Assembly: GCA_900155495.1 (NCBI GenBank)
Contig: FTLJ01001026.1
Coordinates: 1 to 26,157 of the forward strand
Reading direction: 5' to 3'
DNA length: 26,157 nt
Source of the DNA: Porogramme epimiltina
Lineage: Eukaryota > Basidiomycota > Agaricomycetes > Polyporales > Polyporaceae
A program made the translations under genes and the position numbers. The notes under the pieces were generated by a model. The model saw only the letters and a program-made list of their open reading frames with translations, did no database searches and was not told where the DNA came from. Position 1 is the stretch's first letter; each line of letters starts with the position of its first letter. Shown in pieces: positions 9,455-21,045 of the stretch.

Positions 9455-10607
9455 GGGCTTCCTGTGAATCGTATCCGCAATAAGGTTCGCGGCGGTACGG
9501 TTCGCCTAGATAGACGGGTGCAGCTCGTCGAACCTACGCCAGCACGCGTCAGCACAGCCCTCGCGTCGTCCCTACCTCAAACACGCATCACAGGGAGCTA
9601 TCCCAGATGTCCGTACCCGTCGCCTCCGTACACGCGCCCGGGTCCCCTGTGCTCTCGTTGAGCTGGAATACGCACGCGTGTACCGCTCCCATGACGTTGA
9701 GCGGCGCGGTCCCCGTTCAGGAACAGCTGCGGCTCGTTGAACATCTCCGTGAAGACCGCGTGCGAGTCGAACAGGTTTGCGCGCGCCCGCGCGTGAAGTC
9801 CTGGGCATGCAAGCTGGGCGGGCTGAGTAAGAAAGAGAGCGCACAATCGTGCGCGCCGTGTAGCGTGGGTGCGAACGCCTGGGGCATGAGCCGTGAAATC
9901 GCGTTGACGGGGACGGTGAGCTCACGCATGGGCACGCTCCACTCGACGTCGTGTTGCGCTACGCGGTCTGGCAGAACCGGTTAGGCCACAGGTCGGGCGC
10001 ATACAGCGGCACGTTCTCCAGGTTAACCATCTGCGTGGGGGGCGCGGCAGCCTCGTGAGCGCGGAGTCATTCGGAAGACGGACGAGGACGAGCGGACTCA
10101 CGTTTTGGAAGATGCAGTTGTGCGCGCCGGACTTGTACAGCCTCGTGCTCACCAGTTGACCGCGCACGTGACCGTGTCCACGATCGTGACGCCGCGCGCC
10201 TGGCCGCCGTGAGGAGGGGTTCGCGCTGCCGCCGTTCGTCCCAATCCGCAGCGTGTAGACCGTCTCCTCCTGGATGAGCTTCAGACTCCCGTTCGCGACC
10301 TTGGCAAAATATACCGGGAGCTACGACTCAAACACAGATGGGAAGGAGTGGTTTGTGATGTTGTTCGAGCATGTCCGTGCTGGACCTTGCGAACGGGAAG
10401 AGGGTAAAGTCCCTTTCTTGCGCGGCGAAGACGGGCCACATCGTGTCCCCGTAGGAGTGGGTGTTCTGTACGTTCGTGTTGCCGTGAGAATGGGAAAACG
10501 GGGCGGGAAAGAGGAGGCTAAGTTGCTCACGATGTCCGTGTGTGAGTCTCTGAATGTGGCCAGATTCTTGATCTGGTTAGGACTGGGATCCAGAGCACAG
10601 GCAACCA
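9455..10607 (-). pseudogene. CE16-like SGNH/GDSL acetylesterase pseudogene
   Basis: SGNH hydrolase blocks occur in order on the minus strand. A block I remnant FRDSHTDI (normally GDS; Gly replaced by Arg) lies near 10535-10555. HSYGDTMWPVFAAQERDF starts at 10465 after an intron at 10466-10530. TCSNNITNHSFPSVFES, LKLIQEETVYTLRIGTN (block III, GxND with D replaced), RGVTIVDTVTCAVNW and YKSGAHNCIFQN follow; after an intron at 10031-10101 come MVNLENVPLYAPDLWP, LFDSHAVFTEMFNEPQLFLN and finally FDELHPS (block V DxxH, about 9515-9536) with ANRTAANLIADTI. Lesions: TAG at 10321-10323, TGA at 10149-10151 next to a frameshift, an extra base near 9710 (GGGGACC), a broken stretch around 9960-9980 and TAG at 9506-9508. 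The signal-peptide exon is missing; homology to segment B begins where it should be. Intact relatives are secreted esterases acting on acetylated saccharides. Confidence 0.8.
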
Positions 10608-13440
10608 CGCCCGCACGTCATCGAAGCTCTTGGCATGTCCTAGAGACGTCGGTATTGTCGTAGGCGGCAGAAGGGTAGAGGGAGGCTGAGCGAGCGGCCG
10701 CGTCGGCGTCGACTGAGCGAGCGAGCTAACGTTCACTGCGGCGTCCGGCGCGGGAAGAGTGAGCAAGACTGAGGTGCCTGAATTGACCTGGACCTGGCGC
10801 AGGGGCTGAGCACAAAATGTCGCTTCCAACCTTGCGCGCGGGGAGAGGAGTGACGGCGGAGCAGGCTCGCAGGGCAAGCTGGCGAGTAGACTGAGGCTGG
10901 GTGGCAGTGACGTCATCGCTGCGGGCGCTAATACGCCGCATGCGACGATGTTGGTCCCGCTGGGTGTTCGAACGCGCGCAATGCTTGCGCCTGGAGAGAG
11001 CCTGGAGGCCTGGCGGACCGCACGAGCGAGCATGGCTTGTGCTATGCCGCGTTCCATAGCGCTTCTCGCTCTTCGCTAGCAGCGGCCTCTGCGGGCGCCA
11101 CGGCGGACGCGAGGGCTGCCGTGATGTCCTGTTGCGTGCGGTGGTGGGCGTCGGTCGACTCGAGGTACGCGATCTAGGGGTCGCGCGCGTGTCTCGATTG
11201 GGTGATTTTTGTGAGCGAGCTAGAGGAGGAGGGTCAGCTCGGGCGTTAAGAGAATAGGCAAACTGAATAACCCCGCGGGAGCGCGGGGAAATAGACATAC
11301 CTCGACCACCTTCCTCTCGTGCTCCCTGTCCCGCGCGTGATCCTCCGACGCCTTAGCACGTACAAGTCCATCTGTATCTCCTGGACGCGTAAGACGAGAC
11401 ACGCATCAGTGTGGCATGAACGCTGATGTATCTAGTGCACACTTACTGAGCTGACCTTACGAATCGAAATCTCCATGTCCACCAACAAGGGTCGTACCAT
11501 GATCTTGCGCACGGTATCGTCCCTCCTCTTCTAGACCGGGGTCGATGTTTGTTCCCGCATCTGACTCGGATATAGTCCAAGAAGCGCCGAAGGCAGAGCA
11601 AGCGAGGGCAGGCCTTCGAGTAGGTGGGCATGGAGCGACGTGGGCGGTCTCGCGGAAGAGGTGAGGCGTGACGGATGGACTCGTAGTGATAGGGCAGCAC
11701 GAGTAGAAGTAGCGAAATCAAGTACAATGAGGGTATGAGGGTACAGGGAACGCTCGGTTGGTGGTTGTGGCGAAATAACAGCGCAACGCAAATACAAATG
11801 AAGGTTGCAAGGGAGGCGTGGGCGATAGCGGACACGGAAGTTGACACAGGATGGGAGATGGATAGGCTAAGTTCGACCTGCGGGATTTCGGCGGACGTGG
11901 CGACAGAGATAGAGTGGGAAAGAAGGACTAGGAAGCGATGTCTAGCAAAGCTGAAAGCAAGGAGCGGAGGAGGGGTATACGTGGGAGGTAGAGAGTAGTG
12001 CTCAAGGCGGGGGCAATCTACGAGCCGGAGAAGAGGTGAGGAATAGAGACGAACGTGATGGGGCTCGAAGGTACTCGCCATCGTTCCATTCTCAGTCCTC
12101 CCTGGGTTGGACTGGCGCATTGCGCGGCATGCTACGGAGGGTAGCCTTTGATTATCCTCGCGGGGTGCAGAGTTTGATGGAGGCAGATTCGACTCGGAGG
12201 TGGTTGCGGAACCGGCGAGTGCGGACGTTCACAGGCTTAGGGTGCCGTGCGGCCGCACGGGGAAGAAACGTTGTTTGCGGAGGCCGGAAAGCGACGCAGA
12301 ATAACCAACGATGCTGAAGGGGTAGGCTTATTCTGGAAAACGCTGTATGCACCTTGACCCGACTGCGCGTATGTAGTAGAGTCGGAGTCGGAGCCAGAAA
12401 GATGATGCTGAAGAGACGCGGAGTGCGCGGGCGAGCGTGTGTGGATGAGCGTTCAGGAACGCCCGTAGAAGAGAGGATGGGCCGACGCGAGGCCTGAAGG
12501 TGGGATATCAAGGCTATTCATCCATCGTGGATCTTCCGAACGTCTTGCTAGTCCCTGCTATAGACCCGTCCTCGCAGCGCAGCGCACACGGGCTCCAAGC
12601 ATGCGCCGTATCCGCGCCCAATTCCATCTTCTATTCCATGTGCCCAACGTCAAGCACGAAAGTCGGGGAGGGCAGGAGACGTAGCAGCCGACTCGGAGAG
12701 GTGAGGACGACCAGAGCCAGCGCAAAGGTGTCGTTTTCGCTGAGTGTTTCGGTGGGGATGCTTCGGAAAAAGAAACAGGTGTCAGGGAGCGTGGAGATTG
12801 GCGTCCAAGACGCCAGCTCAGGGTCGAAGAGAGATGGGGGGAGATTTAGCAGCTTGAATGTACGTGCGTATTAGCACAGAAGCGCAGATAGGATGGGAAA
12901 TGGGAAGGGAGAAGGACGTACACATCCATACCCGCGCGGGGGGAACTACATGTTGCCAGTGAGCGTGCGCAGGGGCCCGGGAGGTATCGTTGAACGTGTT
13001 GAGCTAGAGCAGCAGGCGCGCGCTGGGCACAGTGGGAGCTCTCAGGGGCTCCGCGCTTTGGATGGCACAAGAGGTATGCTTAATGCGCAACGGTCATAGG
13101 TGGCATTTGCGAGATGGAGCTACACAGGGAGCGTATGCGGGGACGAGGGGAGTGGGTCGGCGTGAGGAGAGGAAGCGAAGGATCCGTATGACGCACGTGG
13201 ACTTTTGTACCGGCCGGATTCGATGGGGGTGGAGGAAATATACAGGCAGAGAGCATCCTTAAGGATACGCTGTAGCCTGCAGCACGCGGGTAGACGTCAG
13301 CAGTAGAAAAAGAAGAGCAGGACACAGGTCGCACCTGTGCGGCAGCCTATTGAGTAGAGCCGGACGCAGAGAGTTGCGTGCAGTCAAGAAGAAGCTCCAA
13401 GAGCCTCTGTGAGTGGTGTGCTGATACCTCGGATCAGACG
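10584..13440 (-). repeat. Segment B: diverged direct repeat of segment A, decayed gene
   Basis: Matches 3598-6400 in the same orientation. It is more damaged than A in several blocks: for example AAG to TAG before IAYLES (about 11174), a stop in the STPV-KRRDD block (about 11533) and a stop in PRED-EWND (about 12085). Blocks still readable on the minus strand include RKIMVRPLLVDMEISIRKV (about 11450-11510), GDTDGLVRAKASEDHARD (about 11330-11390), DAHHRTQQDITAALASAV (about 11090-11150), FARHRFLVLLSHSIS (about 11900-11960) and FVLDVGHM (about 12640-12660). A 225-codon open frame at 11443-12120 crosses several blocks in one frame but does not follow the frames conserved with A throughout. The left edge is fused to the esterase pseudogene. 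Confidence 0.65.
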
Positions 13441-15853
13441 AGCAACGAGCCCGGAAGTCCGACTGCGTTGACCAGCTATACCGAAAGGAGGAAAGGCTGG
13501 AGGGGCAGGGTGGAGGGGCGATAGACAGATTCTTGGTGGTGGATGGGAACGCGGTATGAGATACTTCTGACAGCCTTCTGAGACGATGAATGTGGGAGGA
13601 GACGACTCGGCATAGGAAGAGCAGAGAGAGAAAGACGGGGAGGGAGGATTGGCTTGGGTGGAGGAGAAGGCCGTTGAGAGGGGCGTCGCGCGTGGTGCAA
13701 ACATCCGCCGGAAGATCGGACAGGCGCAAGACGGAGTCTAGAACGGCCTCTTCCCGATCACGCGGATCTCACGTGTGCTGGTACATCAGAAGCGCCGGGC
13801 GGCGGAGGCGCCGAGCGCTGGCAAGGCTCTCAGATGCTACGTAGTGCTGCAGCGCCGTGGAGTTCAACCCGGCACGCCGCACCTGTGTAACTCTTTCTCT
13901 ACACTGGCCTCCCTTAGCCACCCGCTTGACCTCTCGTAGATGGAAACTCCTTGATGCCTAGACACAATGCCTGCATAAAGCTTTCTAAGGGTTATGTATA
14001 GGCCCCTCCCTACTTTGTCCGTACTCTGTCATACTATGAATCGTAAACGAGCCTTGCAACTGTGGTGATTTCGGCGCTCAGGTACTTTATCTTCGCCCCC
14101 TTGGACATATGAGACCAAGGTCTTGGATGCACGTGGACCTTGAAGTGCCTGAGCCCGAGTGCCATATGGCAGGAATCTGTGTACGTTCATCGGTGTTGTC
14201 ATCCGCACCGTTATTGTGGCAATGTGCCCGTAGCTCCTCGTAAGCGCAGTTCCCTGACCAGGCCCTCTATGCTTCATGCCGTCAATAGGAATGATCTGCT
14301 ACGAATATGTACGTCCACACCGCAACTTCCCCTCACTGTCCTGTTCACTCTAACCTCTCATTCGTCCTTCGTTAATGTCGTGGAGTATTTCTGCAGATCT
14401 GCGGCCGGCCAAATTTGGTGAAGGGCGCTCGGAGTGTGTATTATGGTCCGTAACGGTATGTTGTTGAGGTTCTGATGATGCAACCTAGTGAGCATGACTA
14501 CTCAATGCGCTGTCTTCATCACTCACTACTTGTTTTAAGTTCTTTATCGGGGGGTCCAGGCTGCGACATCCGCACAAAAGAGCACGATCTATACCCCATC
14601 TCCATCTGCCCCTCCCTTCATGTCATGGTCGATCACGAGCACTACGCCCCCACTGTGACACCATTCCCTTATGCTCATGGGGTGCAGGGTGAGCAAGACT
14701 TTCGTTCGCCTGTTACGTCGTACTCATGGTCTCCAAACTGAGCCAGTTACCGAAGCACAAATCAACGGACCCGGGAGTAACCATCGCGCCTCCCGCTCAG
14801 TGATCCGCTCTCCACTCGCGATACTTTTTCGAGGCCCACCGTTAGAGGCTCCCGAGTCCCCACTAAGGGACCAATATAGCTGAAGTCTTCGCGGATCTTC
14901 GGCCGAGATACGTCTATACGGTTCCACTAGTGGCATACAGCTGTATTGATGTGCTCTTACCTGCAAATTCCAGCAGCCCTATATTGTGGTACCCCATTAC
15001 TCATGGTCTCGCGGCAAATGTTGATGAGCGGTAAGCATGGACAGGCTGCCAGAAATATACCTTGTTGGTCTCGATATTATGGATCGGCGTGTCGCGAGCC
15101 CGAGGGATTAAGGGGCCTCTGACTTTTCAGGGCACCTCTCCTTATGTTTCTCTGTCAATCTCTCCTCGGCGCGAAGGGATTCTGCTCCCGTGAGATGTCG
15201 ATCACGCTTACGCACAAGTTCTACTGCCTAGTGTGTCCCGTGCTTGCGCAATCAATTTGAGTTTCAACTATGGAAATGACACGCTAGGTTGCACCCCCCC
15301 GATCTCACAAGACGAGAGGCTGCTACGAATGTAGTTTACAACCGACCCACCGATGACAAGGGCTTCATCGAATTGCAGCCAGTGGCTTGAACGGAACGAG
15401 GGACAAGTGTCGAACCACGACCTTCTTGTGTACCACGGCCCCACGTATATTCTTTCTGGTCGGCAGGTGTGGTATTGACTGTTTTGTCAGATTTTCCGTT
15501 CGCATTATCGCTAAAAGCTTACTCCGTCATGTGAATCCTTCATCTACCCTAGGCCTTTCACTATAAGCCTTCTATATGAGTTCAGAGTTATATTCCTCGT
15601 GCTTTTATTACACTATTCAGTTCACTATATATATGGTGTAGAGGAAATGTATGTATGCGGCCACTGATTATAACATCCACATTCCAGTGCCTGCCTAAGG
15701 CAAGACATTACCTACTGCGGGAATTGCAGTCGTCCTCCTATGGTGTCTCCTATTAATTCATTAGTGTGAACAAAGGAGCATAAATATTGCTAAGAGAAAA
15801 GATTCTTCGCAATATATAGACAGCAGCCTGAATCATCGCTTTACTTGTACATA
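13441..15853. other. 2.4-kb interval without a recognisable gene
   Basis: Neither strand shows a supported coding region. About 13440-13740 is Ser/Pro-rich on the minus strand and could be the distal part of segment B without a match in A. From 13860 the base composition becomes balanced and codon structure disappears. No transposase or reverse transcriptase motif and no tRNA was seen. The right end (about 15600-15850) is AT-rich and probably serves as the 3' region of the next gene. Confidence 0.5.
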
Positions 15854-18247
15854 TCACAACTCTACAACGCGAAAAGCATGCAATGGTTCGTAGACGTTGC
15901 CCACCACTAACACCTTTCCATCCTGTGAAAGCCGCCAGAGTCCATCCTCACCTCCCGTATTTTCCGATATGACGCATTCACCATTCACCACCCTCAAGAC
16001 CCGCAACATACCATCCCTGTACTCCCCCACCACGTATTGACCGTTTTGTGTGAAGGAAAACTTCAGTAAGCGCCCCAGATACGGGGATAGACTGCCAACC
16101 GACCACAGCAACACTCCGTTGTCCGCGTCTGACATGTTCACAATTTGACTTCCCCGGATTCCCTTAGCCCAACATACCCGATGGCCATTGGGAGAGAGTC
16201 GAGTCGAATTCTTGTTGAGTTCACGGACAGGACTTCCGGCAGAGTCGATGAGACAAGTGTTGTGGAGGAGTCTTCCAGTTCGAAAATCCCATTTTTGAAT
16301 GGCACCACAATGACAAGCGGCCACAATCGACGTTTCGCCTTCCGTAAATTCCACGGCCACTCGGTAGTGGATGTCGTCGTCCTCATGGCAGGGAAGAACT
16401 GCGTGCAAGGTCCACGTTGCCGTGTCCCATACGGAAACTTCGTAGGCCCACTTGGAACCGTTGTGTGCCAAGAGCCACTTTTCATCAAGTGATATGCGCA
16501 CGACGTCTCGGTAGATTCCGAGAAGCTGTTCTTCTGGCAGAGGGACATGGCGGTAGGTATGAATGAGAGCGAAACTCTGCATCTCCCAGACCAGCAATGT
16601 CCCGCCATCCTTCCATGCGAAGAGGATATTATTGCTGGCATTTGTATCCCAGTGCAGCTCTTTATCTCCATTGTGTTCTGCAAGGAGAGCCACACAGACT
16701 CCACGGGAATGGTCCCATACCACGAAATGCTGCTCCATGATCATTACGATGTAGTTCTCATGTCCGCCCGGTGACGGAATAAACAGCAGTGGACGCGCAG
16801 CCTTGATCTTGGCCAATACGGTTCTTGTCCGCGAGTCCCACACGGTGACTAGCTGATCCCAATACCGCGAGAACCCGGCAACAAATTTCCCGCTGGGTGA
16901 CACAGTAATGTCAGAGATATGGCTTTCAATGTCTGTATCCCCTGTGTGTCAAGGGGTTCAGCACCGGACCATGGATGTGCACAGAGTCGAGCTAGAACTT
17001 ACTTACCCCATACGCTGAAGTCTGTCTTCAGACGTCCGGTGCGATGAAGCTCAGGAAACTCAGCTCGGAAGAGGTTATTCAGTTGATCTACGACTTGTTC
17101 TTGTTGACAATACGAGCCTTTGAGGATGAGGGAGGTGAGGATTCCTTCATCACGTGGCTGATCACCGAGGATACCATCGATTTTGTGGTAGAGAGCGCAA
17201 CACTCTTCTGCAGAGATCTCTATCCCCTGTTGTGTGTCACTTCTACTATTTTGAAAACTAAACGCAGAGTCGAATATAAGAGCGATGTTGTGCAGAGGTG
17301 GCCATGGCTTTTTGTGTGTGAGGAGTTTGACCACAGCCATCAGAGGGCCAGCAATAGGACCGTATGGAAGCCTAAGAGACAGAGAATGAAGCAAGGGAAA
17401 GTTTGAAAGATCCAGAATAAGGCCATCTACAGAGAGTAGTATGAGTAGCCAGTATGTCAAATACCGGTAGGTCTCCAGACTCACTATTGTCGATCCAGCC
17501 ATTTAGCTGTAATTGGATGCACTCTAAGCTGTGACGGAGGCTATGCGCAATATATGGCTGACTGCCGTATTTTATATGTGCTTTCTCTTCACCACGTGGG
17601 AAAACATCCTTCTCCTAGATTGCGGGTCAGCTCCGTACAGCATACGCCCTGATGACATGTACACGCACTGTGAGGCGAGGTCGGTGACAGCTGGGAGCAA
17701 TATCGTACTTATTGCAGTCAGACTGCGAAATAGTCCTGAGAGAGGGGAAGCCATTGACGAGATGATGTACACGATTTATAAGCACATAGATCCCGGAGAG
17801 GTGAAGGTGTACGATGTGCGGATAACCCAGGGACAGGCACCGCCGAGTGACGTTGTCGAGAGGGATGGTGCTGGATACACTGAGTTTGATAGTACATGAG
17901 GGCATCGTTCTGAGTAATACGAGGGCAAGGTGAAGCGGCGGTTTTCTCTCCGGCTCCCAGTTGCTACGGAGAGCGGTAACATGGATCGCGCGAACGAGAT
18001 ACCGAAAGGATGGATTTTTGCGGAACGTGGTCCGGAGTGTGTTGAATCCGGCCTTGTCTTGGATGTAAATCGATCGAAAGAGATGGAGTCGGCTGCGATG
18101 GATCCAGTCCTTGCATACCAGAGTACAGACGCAGAGCGTTCTGAGGTAACGCGCCTGGAATATGCTACGGTAGTCCTTATCCGCATCCACGCCGATATGA
18201 TCAATGACCATAAGCCCAAGCTCTGCAGGAAGAGGCCGTTTTACCAT
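15854..18247 (-). CDS. F-box/WD40-repeat protein, 719 aa
   Basis: Four exons: 18247-17669 (579 nt), 17557-17485 (73 nt), 17426-17007 (420 nt) and 16941-15854 (1088 nt). Introns are 17558-17668 (GTGCGT), 17427-17484 (GTGAGT) and 16942-17006 (GTAAGT). The joined frame is open for 719 codons. Residues about 5-60 form an F-box (LPAELGLMVIDHIGVDADKD, TLVCKDWIHRSR), the Skp1-binding module. Residues 61-355 are an LRR-like middle (FPSLRT, HSLRHSLECIQL, FPLLHSLSLRLP). Exon 4 is a WD40 propeller with blade ends VTVWDSRTRT, FVVWDHSRGV, LLVWEMQSF, VSVWDTATW, IQKWDFRTGR, VLLWSVGS and LRVLRVVNGE. This suits a substrate receptor of an SCF ubiquitin ligase; the substrate cannot be told. The ATG was chosen just ahead of the F-box; an in-frame extension to 18385 is open. 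A truncated paralogue lies at 1096-2610. Confidence 0.88.
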
Positions 18248-18515
18248 GTTGTGAGAAGTCGTAGGAGCAGAAAGACGGTTTTTGGAAGTGAACAATGGTG
18301 GTGTTTGAAGGGGAACGGCTGGAGGATGTGAGCGGGGCTCCTCTCCTTGGAATCCACATATACGTCGGGAAGTTCCGTGCCTCATGACTCGGCGTCAGAC
18401 TGATCCCTCGTAGTCACTATCAGCCCAGATTGAAAGGGTGACATTAATGATGAGCAGACATCGGCCTGATTACATGATGGGCTGTGGGCACCACAAACAC
18501 AGTCTCATTATGTAG
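18248..18515 (-). promoter_or_regulatory. Promoter region of the F-box/WD40 gene
   Basis: This is the upstream region, with scattered similarity to 2611-2900, the promoter of the truncated copy. The shared matches stop at about 18515 and about 2900, the likely edge of the duplicated block. Confidence 0.4.
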
Positions 18516-19388
18516 TAAGTAAAGTAGTACGTATACACCGGCGTGTCTGCTGTGGGTACTGCAGGAAGCCGGAAAAACTGCACAGTGTAGAGTTCATCTC
18601 TATGCCCCGGGAGGAAGAGCTCGTACTCCCCGGGGGGTCACGTCCAGCGACTTCTCCGTATTCGTTCACATTCCGCCGTAATTGATCCGCAGCGGGACGG
18701 GTCACGAACTGGGGCTGGATGCTAGCAGACGGTATGCTTGTGGTCCTGGTTGAGATTCATTTGAGCAGTGGAGAGCCGGAAAGAGGGGCGGAACTCGAGA
18801 AGTTGAGAATCCTTTCGTGGGTGGTGAGTGATTTGTGCATGGAAGGCAGGCACAAAACGAAACAGAAACTTGACGAAAAGACCAATACAGGAGACATTTG
18901 AGAGCGGGCTGCTGGCTGTGATCTGCTAAGACTACGGCGCATATATAACCTGCGCGAACGTCAAGGGCCCAGGGGACAAGACACCGGGCGACTCGGACGA
19001 CGGACCAGGCTGGTGCCTCGAGGCCTGGACCGGGCTGTGAAACGACGTCATCAATATAAGCGCCAACGTGGATGCTATGGCAGTGCCGGTGCTCCCGGGC
19101 CGTACGCAGCGACGCCGGTTGTTCCAGCACGCGCCGTGGCTCCACCCAGAGTGAACCGGAACGACATGCGGGCTGCGCGCGGCGTGTGCAAGATCACGGT
19201 AGAGGTCCCTCGCTACTACGTTCCCCACCCTTCCATAGAGCGAGCTGCGACATGGTTTGACAGCATCATCGTGAGTAGTACTGCGCACAGTCTGCCACCA
19301 GATGATCAATTAGAAGCGGATCTTTGAACTTGTATTCTCCAGGCATCTGCCAGATAAGTCTATCGAGAATTTCCGTGACGATGATAGG
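18516..19388. other. Interval with weak minus-strand coding remnants
   Basis: No supported gene. On the minus strand about 18530-18640 reads GEYELFLPGHRDELYTVQFF and FRLPAVPTADTPVYT. About 18630-18705 reads PQFVTRPAADQLRRNVNEYG in a different frame. A TATATAA-type motif lies at about 18941-18948. These could be pieces of a small decayed gene, but starts and splice sites cannot be joined. 18950-19340 shows nothing. Confidence 0.25.
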
Positions 19389-19394
19389 TATAAA
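19389..19394 (+). promoter_or_regulatory. TATA box upstream of the DUF4419 pseudogene
   Basis: TATAAA lies 70 nt before the ATG at 19464, so promoter sequence survives although the coding region is broken. Confidence 0.5.
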
Positions 19395-19463
19395 TTGTTC
19401 TCACTTCGCTCTGCCATGCCTATCAGACTCTCACCCTCCCATCTAACCCTGTTGAGAACAACC

Positions 19464-21045
19464 ATGCCCGTCACCTTCAAGGTCGCCAATCATGACGCCA
19501 ACTCCTTCCCTTGCAAAGGTATGGAAAACGTAGAGGAACTCACCAATGCTTCGTGCTATAAGGAGTGGAAAGAGAGCGGGGAGATGCTGCAGACATCTGC
19601 TACGCAAGATGTGCTCCCGACTCTTATCCCGCACGAGAATGGGCTTGTTCACACTATAGTCGAAGCGTATGGCCAACATCGTCACCTGACACTTCGGTAC
19701 GTCCCGCAAGCGCACGCCCCTCTGAAGTCGCGCTAACTCGATTGTGGTGTGCATTTACAGACCAGACGACATATGGATTGTGATCCTCTCTTAACTCAGC
19801 TTCTTTTTACCTCTGTGCGGCCTTCTCCCTCATTGCCCTCTCCAACAGCGTGAACGCCCACGCGGAAGACTTGCGCAGCTATTTCGTTGCTCACGAGGAC
19901 AAGAAGACACTTAGAATACGCGAAGTCGGATCTCGACACACTATAGACTTCGCAAAAGTCGCACGGACGTTCTCTGATCTACTTAACGAGCATGTGAGCA
20001 GTCCTCTATCATATTGTCCGTAGCTTCGATGTGACATTGTATCCAGGTCGTTGACAAGACTTTTTTTGAATGGACCCTTCCAGATTTCACAACGACTACT
20101 CTCTCCAGATTTCACAACGACTACTCTCAAAGATACCACTATATGCTCTGTTAACCTCATGTCCACCCTTAAGAAGTGCGATCCGCGTCTATCTCCTTCA
20201 TCCTGCTATGAATCAGATATACTTCTCGTATGGGATCGACATAGTCTGCGGTATACCCTCAATCACACTCCTAGGGGAAAAGGCCGACTGGCTTCGCATT
20301 CTCGCCCGGCTAGACCGTCTGCCCGATCTCGGTGACGAGCCCGCACAGTGGGCTAAAATGCTCCGCCCCATTCTCACTCGCTTTGTCTCCGCTTTCGACG
20401 GCGCACCCGACATCAAATTCTGGTCCCACGTCGTCAATCGAGACGACCGCTTGTGCGGTACGGACTTCCTCTCTGGATGGGTCACCGCATTTTGTATGTG
20501 GGACTGCGACGGGAAGCGTCTCGGAAGTCAAGGGAGCCTTCCTTCAACGCTGCCAGTGGATGCACATCGTTCGCGCGGAAGCGTCATGTCTGACCCTCGT
20601 GAGTTGAAGATGCAAATGCGCTTTTACAAGTGCTGAAAATGCCTCTCGTCCAGCGAAAGATGACTTCGGGTTCCGGTACTCGCTCGACGGGGTGCCATAT
20701 CCCACAGTTGACATGACAGACATCCCCGTAGGGTATGCAAGCGTAGACATACACCTTGACGATGATGGGGAAGAATTCCAGTGCAAGATGGTTGCAGGCC
20801 ATGTCACCGCAGCTGCCTCTGCCTCTTCCGCGCTCGCGCGCTCCTCTTTCCCAGCATCCTCTTCCTCACAGCGCCATCCAAAAGCTGTAGGGCAAGATAT
20901 ATACGATATATTGAGCCCTGCGCCTCAGTGGCTCCTGTATGTCAAAGCAGAGAAGCCTCGGTGGGGGCGTGAGGAGGAAGACGCGAAGGCGATGTTGGAG
21001 TTGATGAGACGGTGGGGCGGTTTGGACGATCCTGATTCTACCTAG
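19464..21045 (+). pseudogene. DUF4419-family protein, broken copy 1
   Basis: The layout follows DUF4419 (PF14388) proteins of basidiomycetes. Exon 1, 19464-19696, reads MPVTFKVANHDAN to LVHTIVEAYGQHRHLTL. An intron 19697-19760 is followed by PDDIWIVIL, then VNAHAEDLRSYFVAHEDKK to SDLLNEH (about 19850-19993), and after an intron at 19994-20046 VVDKTFFEW, LPDFTTTTLKDTT, GIDIVCGIPSITLLGEKADW, PILTRFVSAFDGAPD and DFLSGWVTAFCMWDCDG. An intron (about 20600-20652, GTGAGT...GTCCAG) leads to YPTVDMTDIPVGYASVDIHL and the stop TAG at 21043-21045. Lesions: TAA at 19792-19794 where a Gln is expected, loss of the next donor near 19803-19809, a perfect 25-bp tandem duplication (20079-20128) that shifts the frame, and 2 extra bases near 20217 after an acceptor. 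The family has no established function. Confidence 0.8.
20079..20128 (+). repeat. Perfect 25-bp tandem duplication inside DUF4419 copy 1
   Basis: The unit starting TCCAGATTTCACAACGACTA occurs twice, back to back (20079-20103 and 20104-20128). The related copy at about 24749 has it once. Because 25 is not a multiple of 3 it shifts the frame; the absence of differences suggests a recent slippage-type event. Confidence 0.9.

Noticed and set aside
11443..12120. A 225-codon minus-strand open frame in segment B as a gene
   Set aside because: It crosses several blocks that in segment A lie in separate frames, and only parts agree with A. Likely chance readthrough of decayed exons.
13860..15600. tRNA or other RNA gene in the long gene-free interval
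   Set aside because: No A-box/B-box pair and no cloverleaf could be found by eye.
16145..16492. Plus-strand open frames across the F-box/WD40 gene
   Set aside because: Shadows of the WD40 exon on the other strand.
20070..20636. A 188-codon plus-strand frame taken as an independent gene
   Set aside because: It is the DUF4419 exon of copy 1 extended upstream in the wrong frame by the 25-bp duplication; there is no own start.
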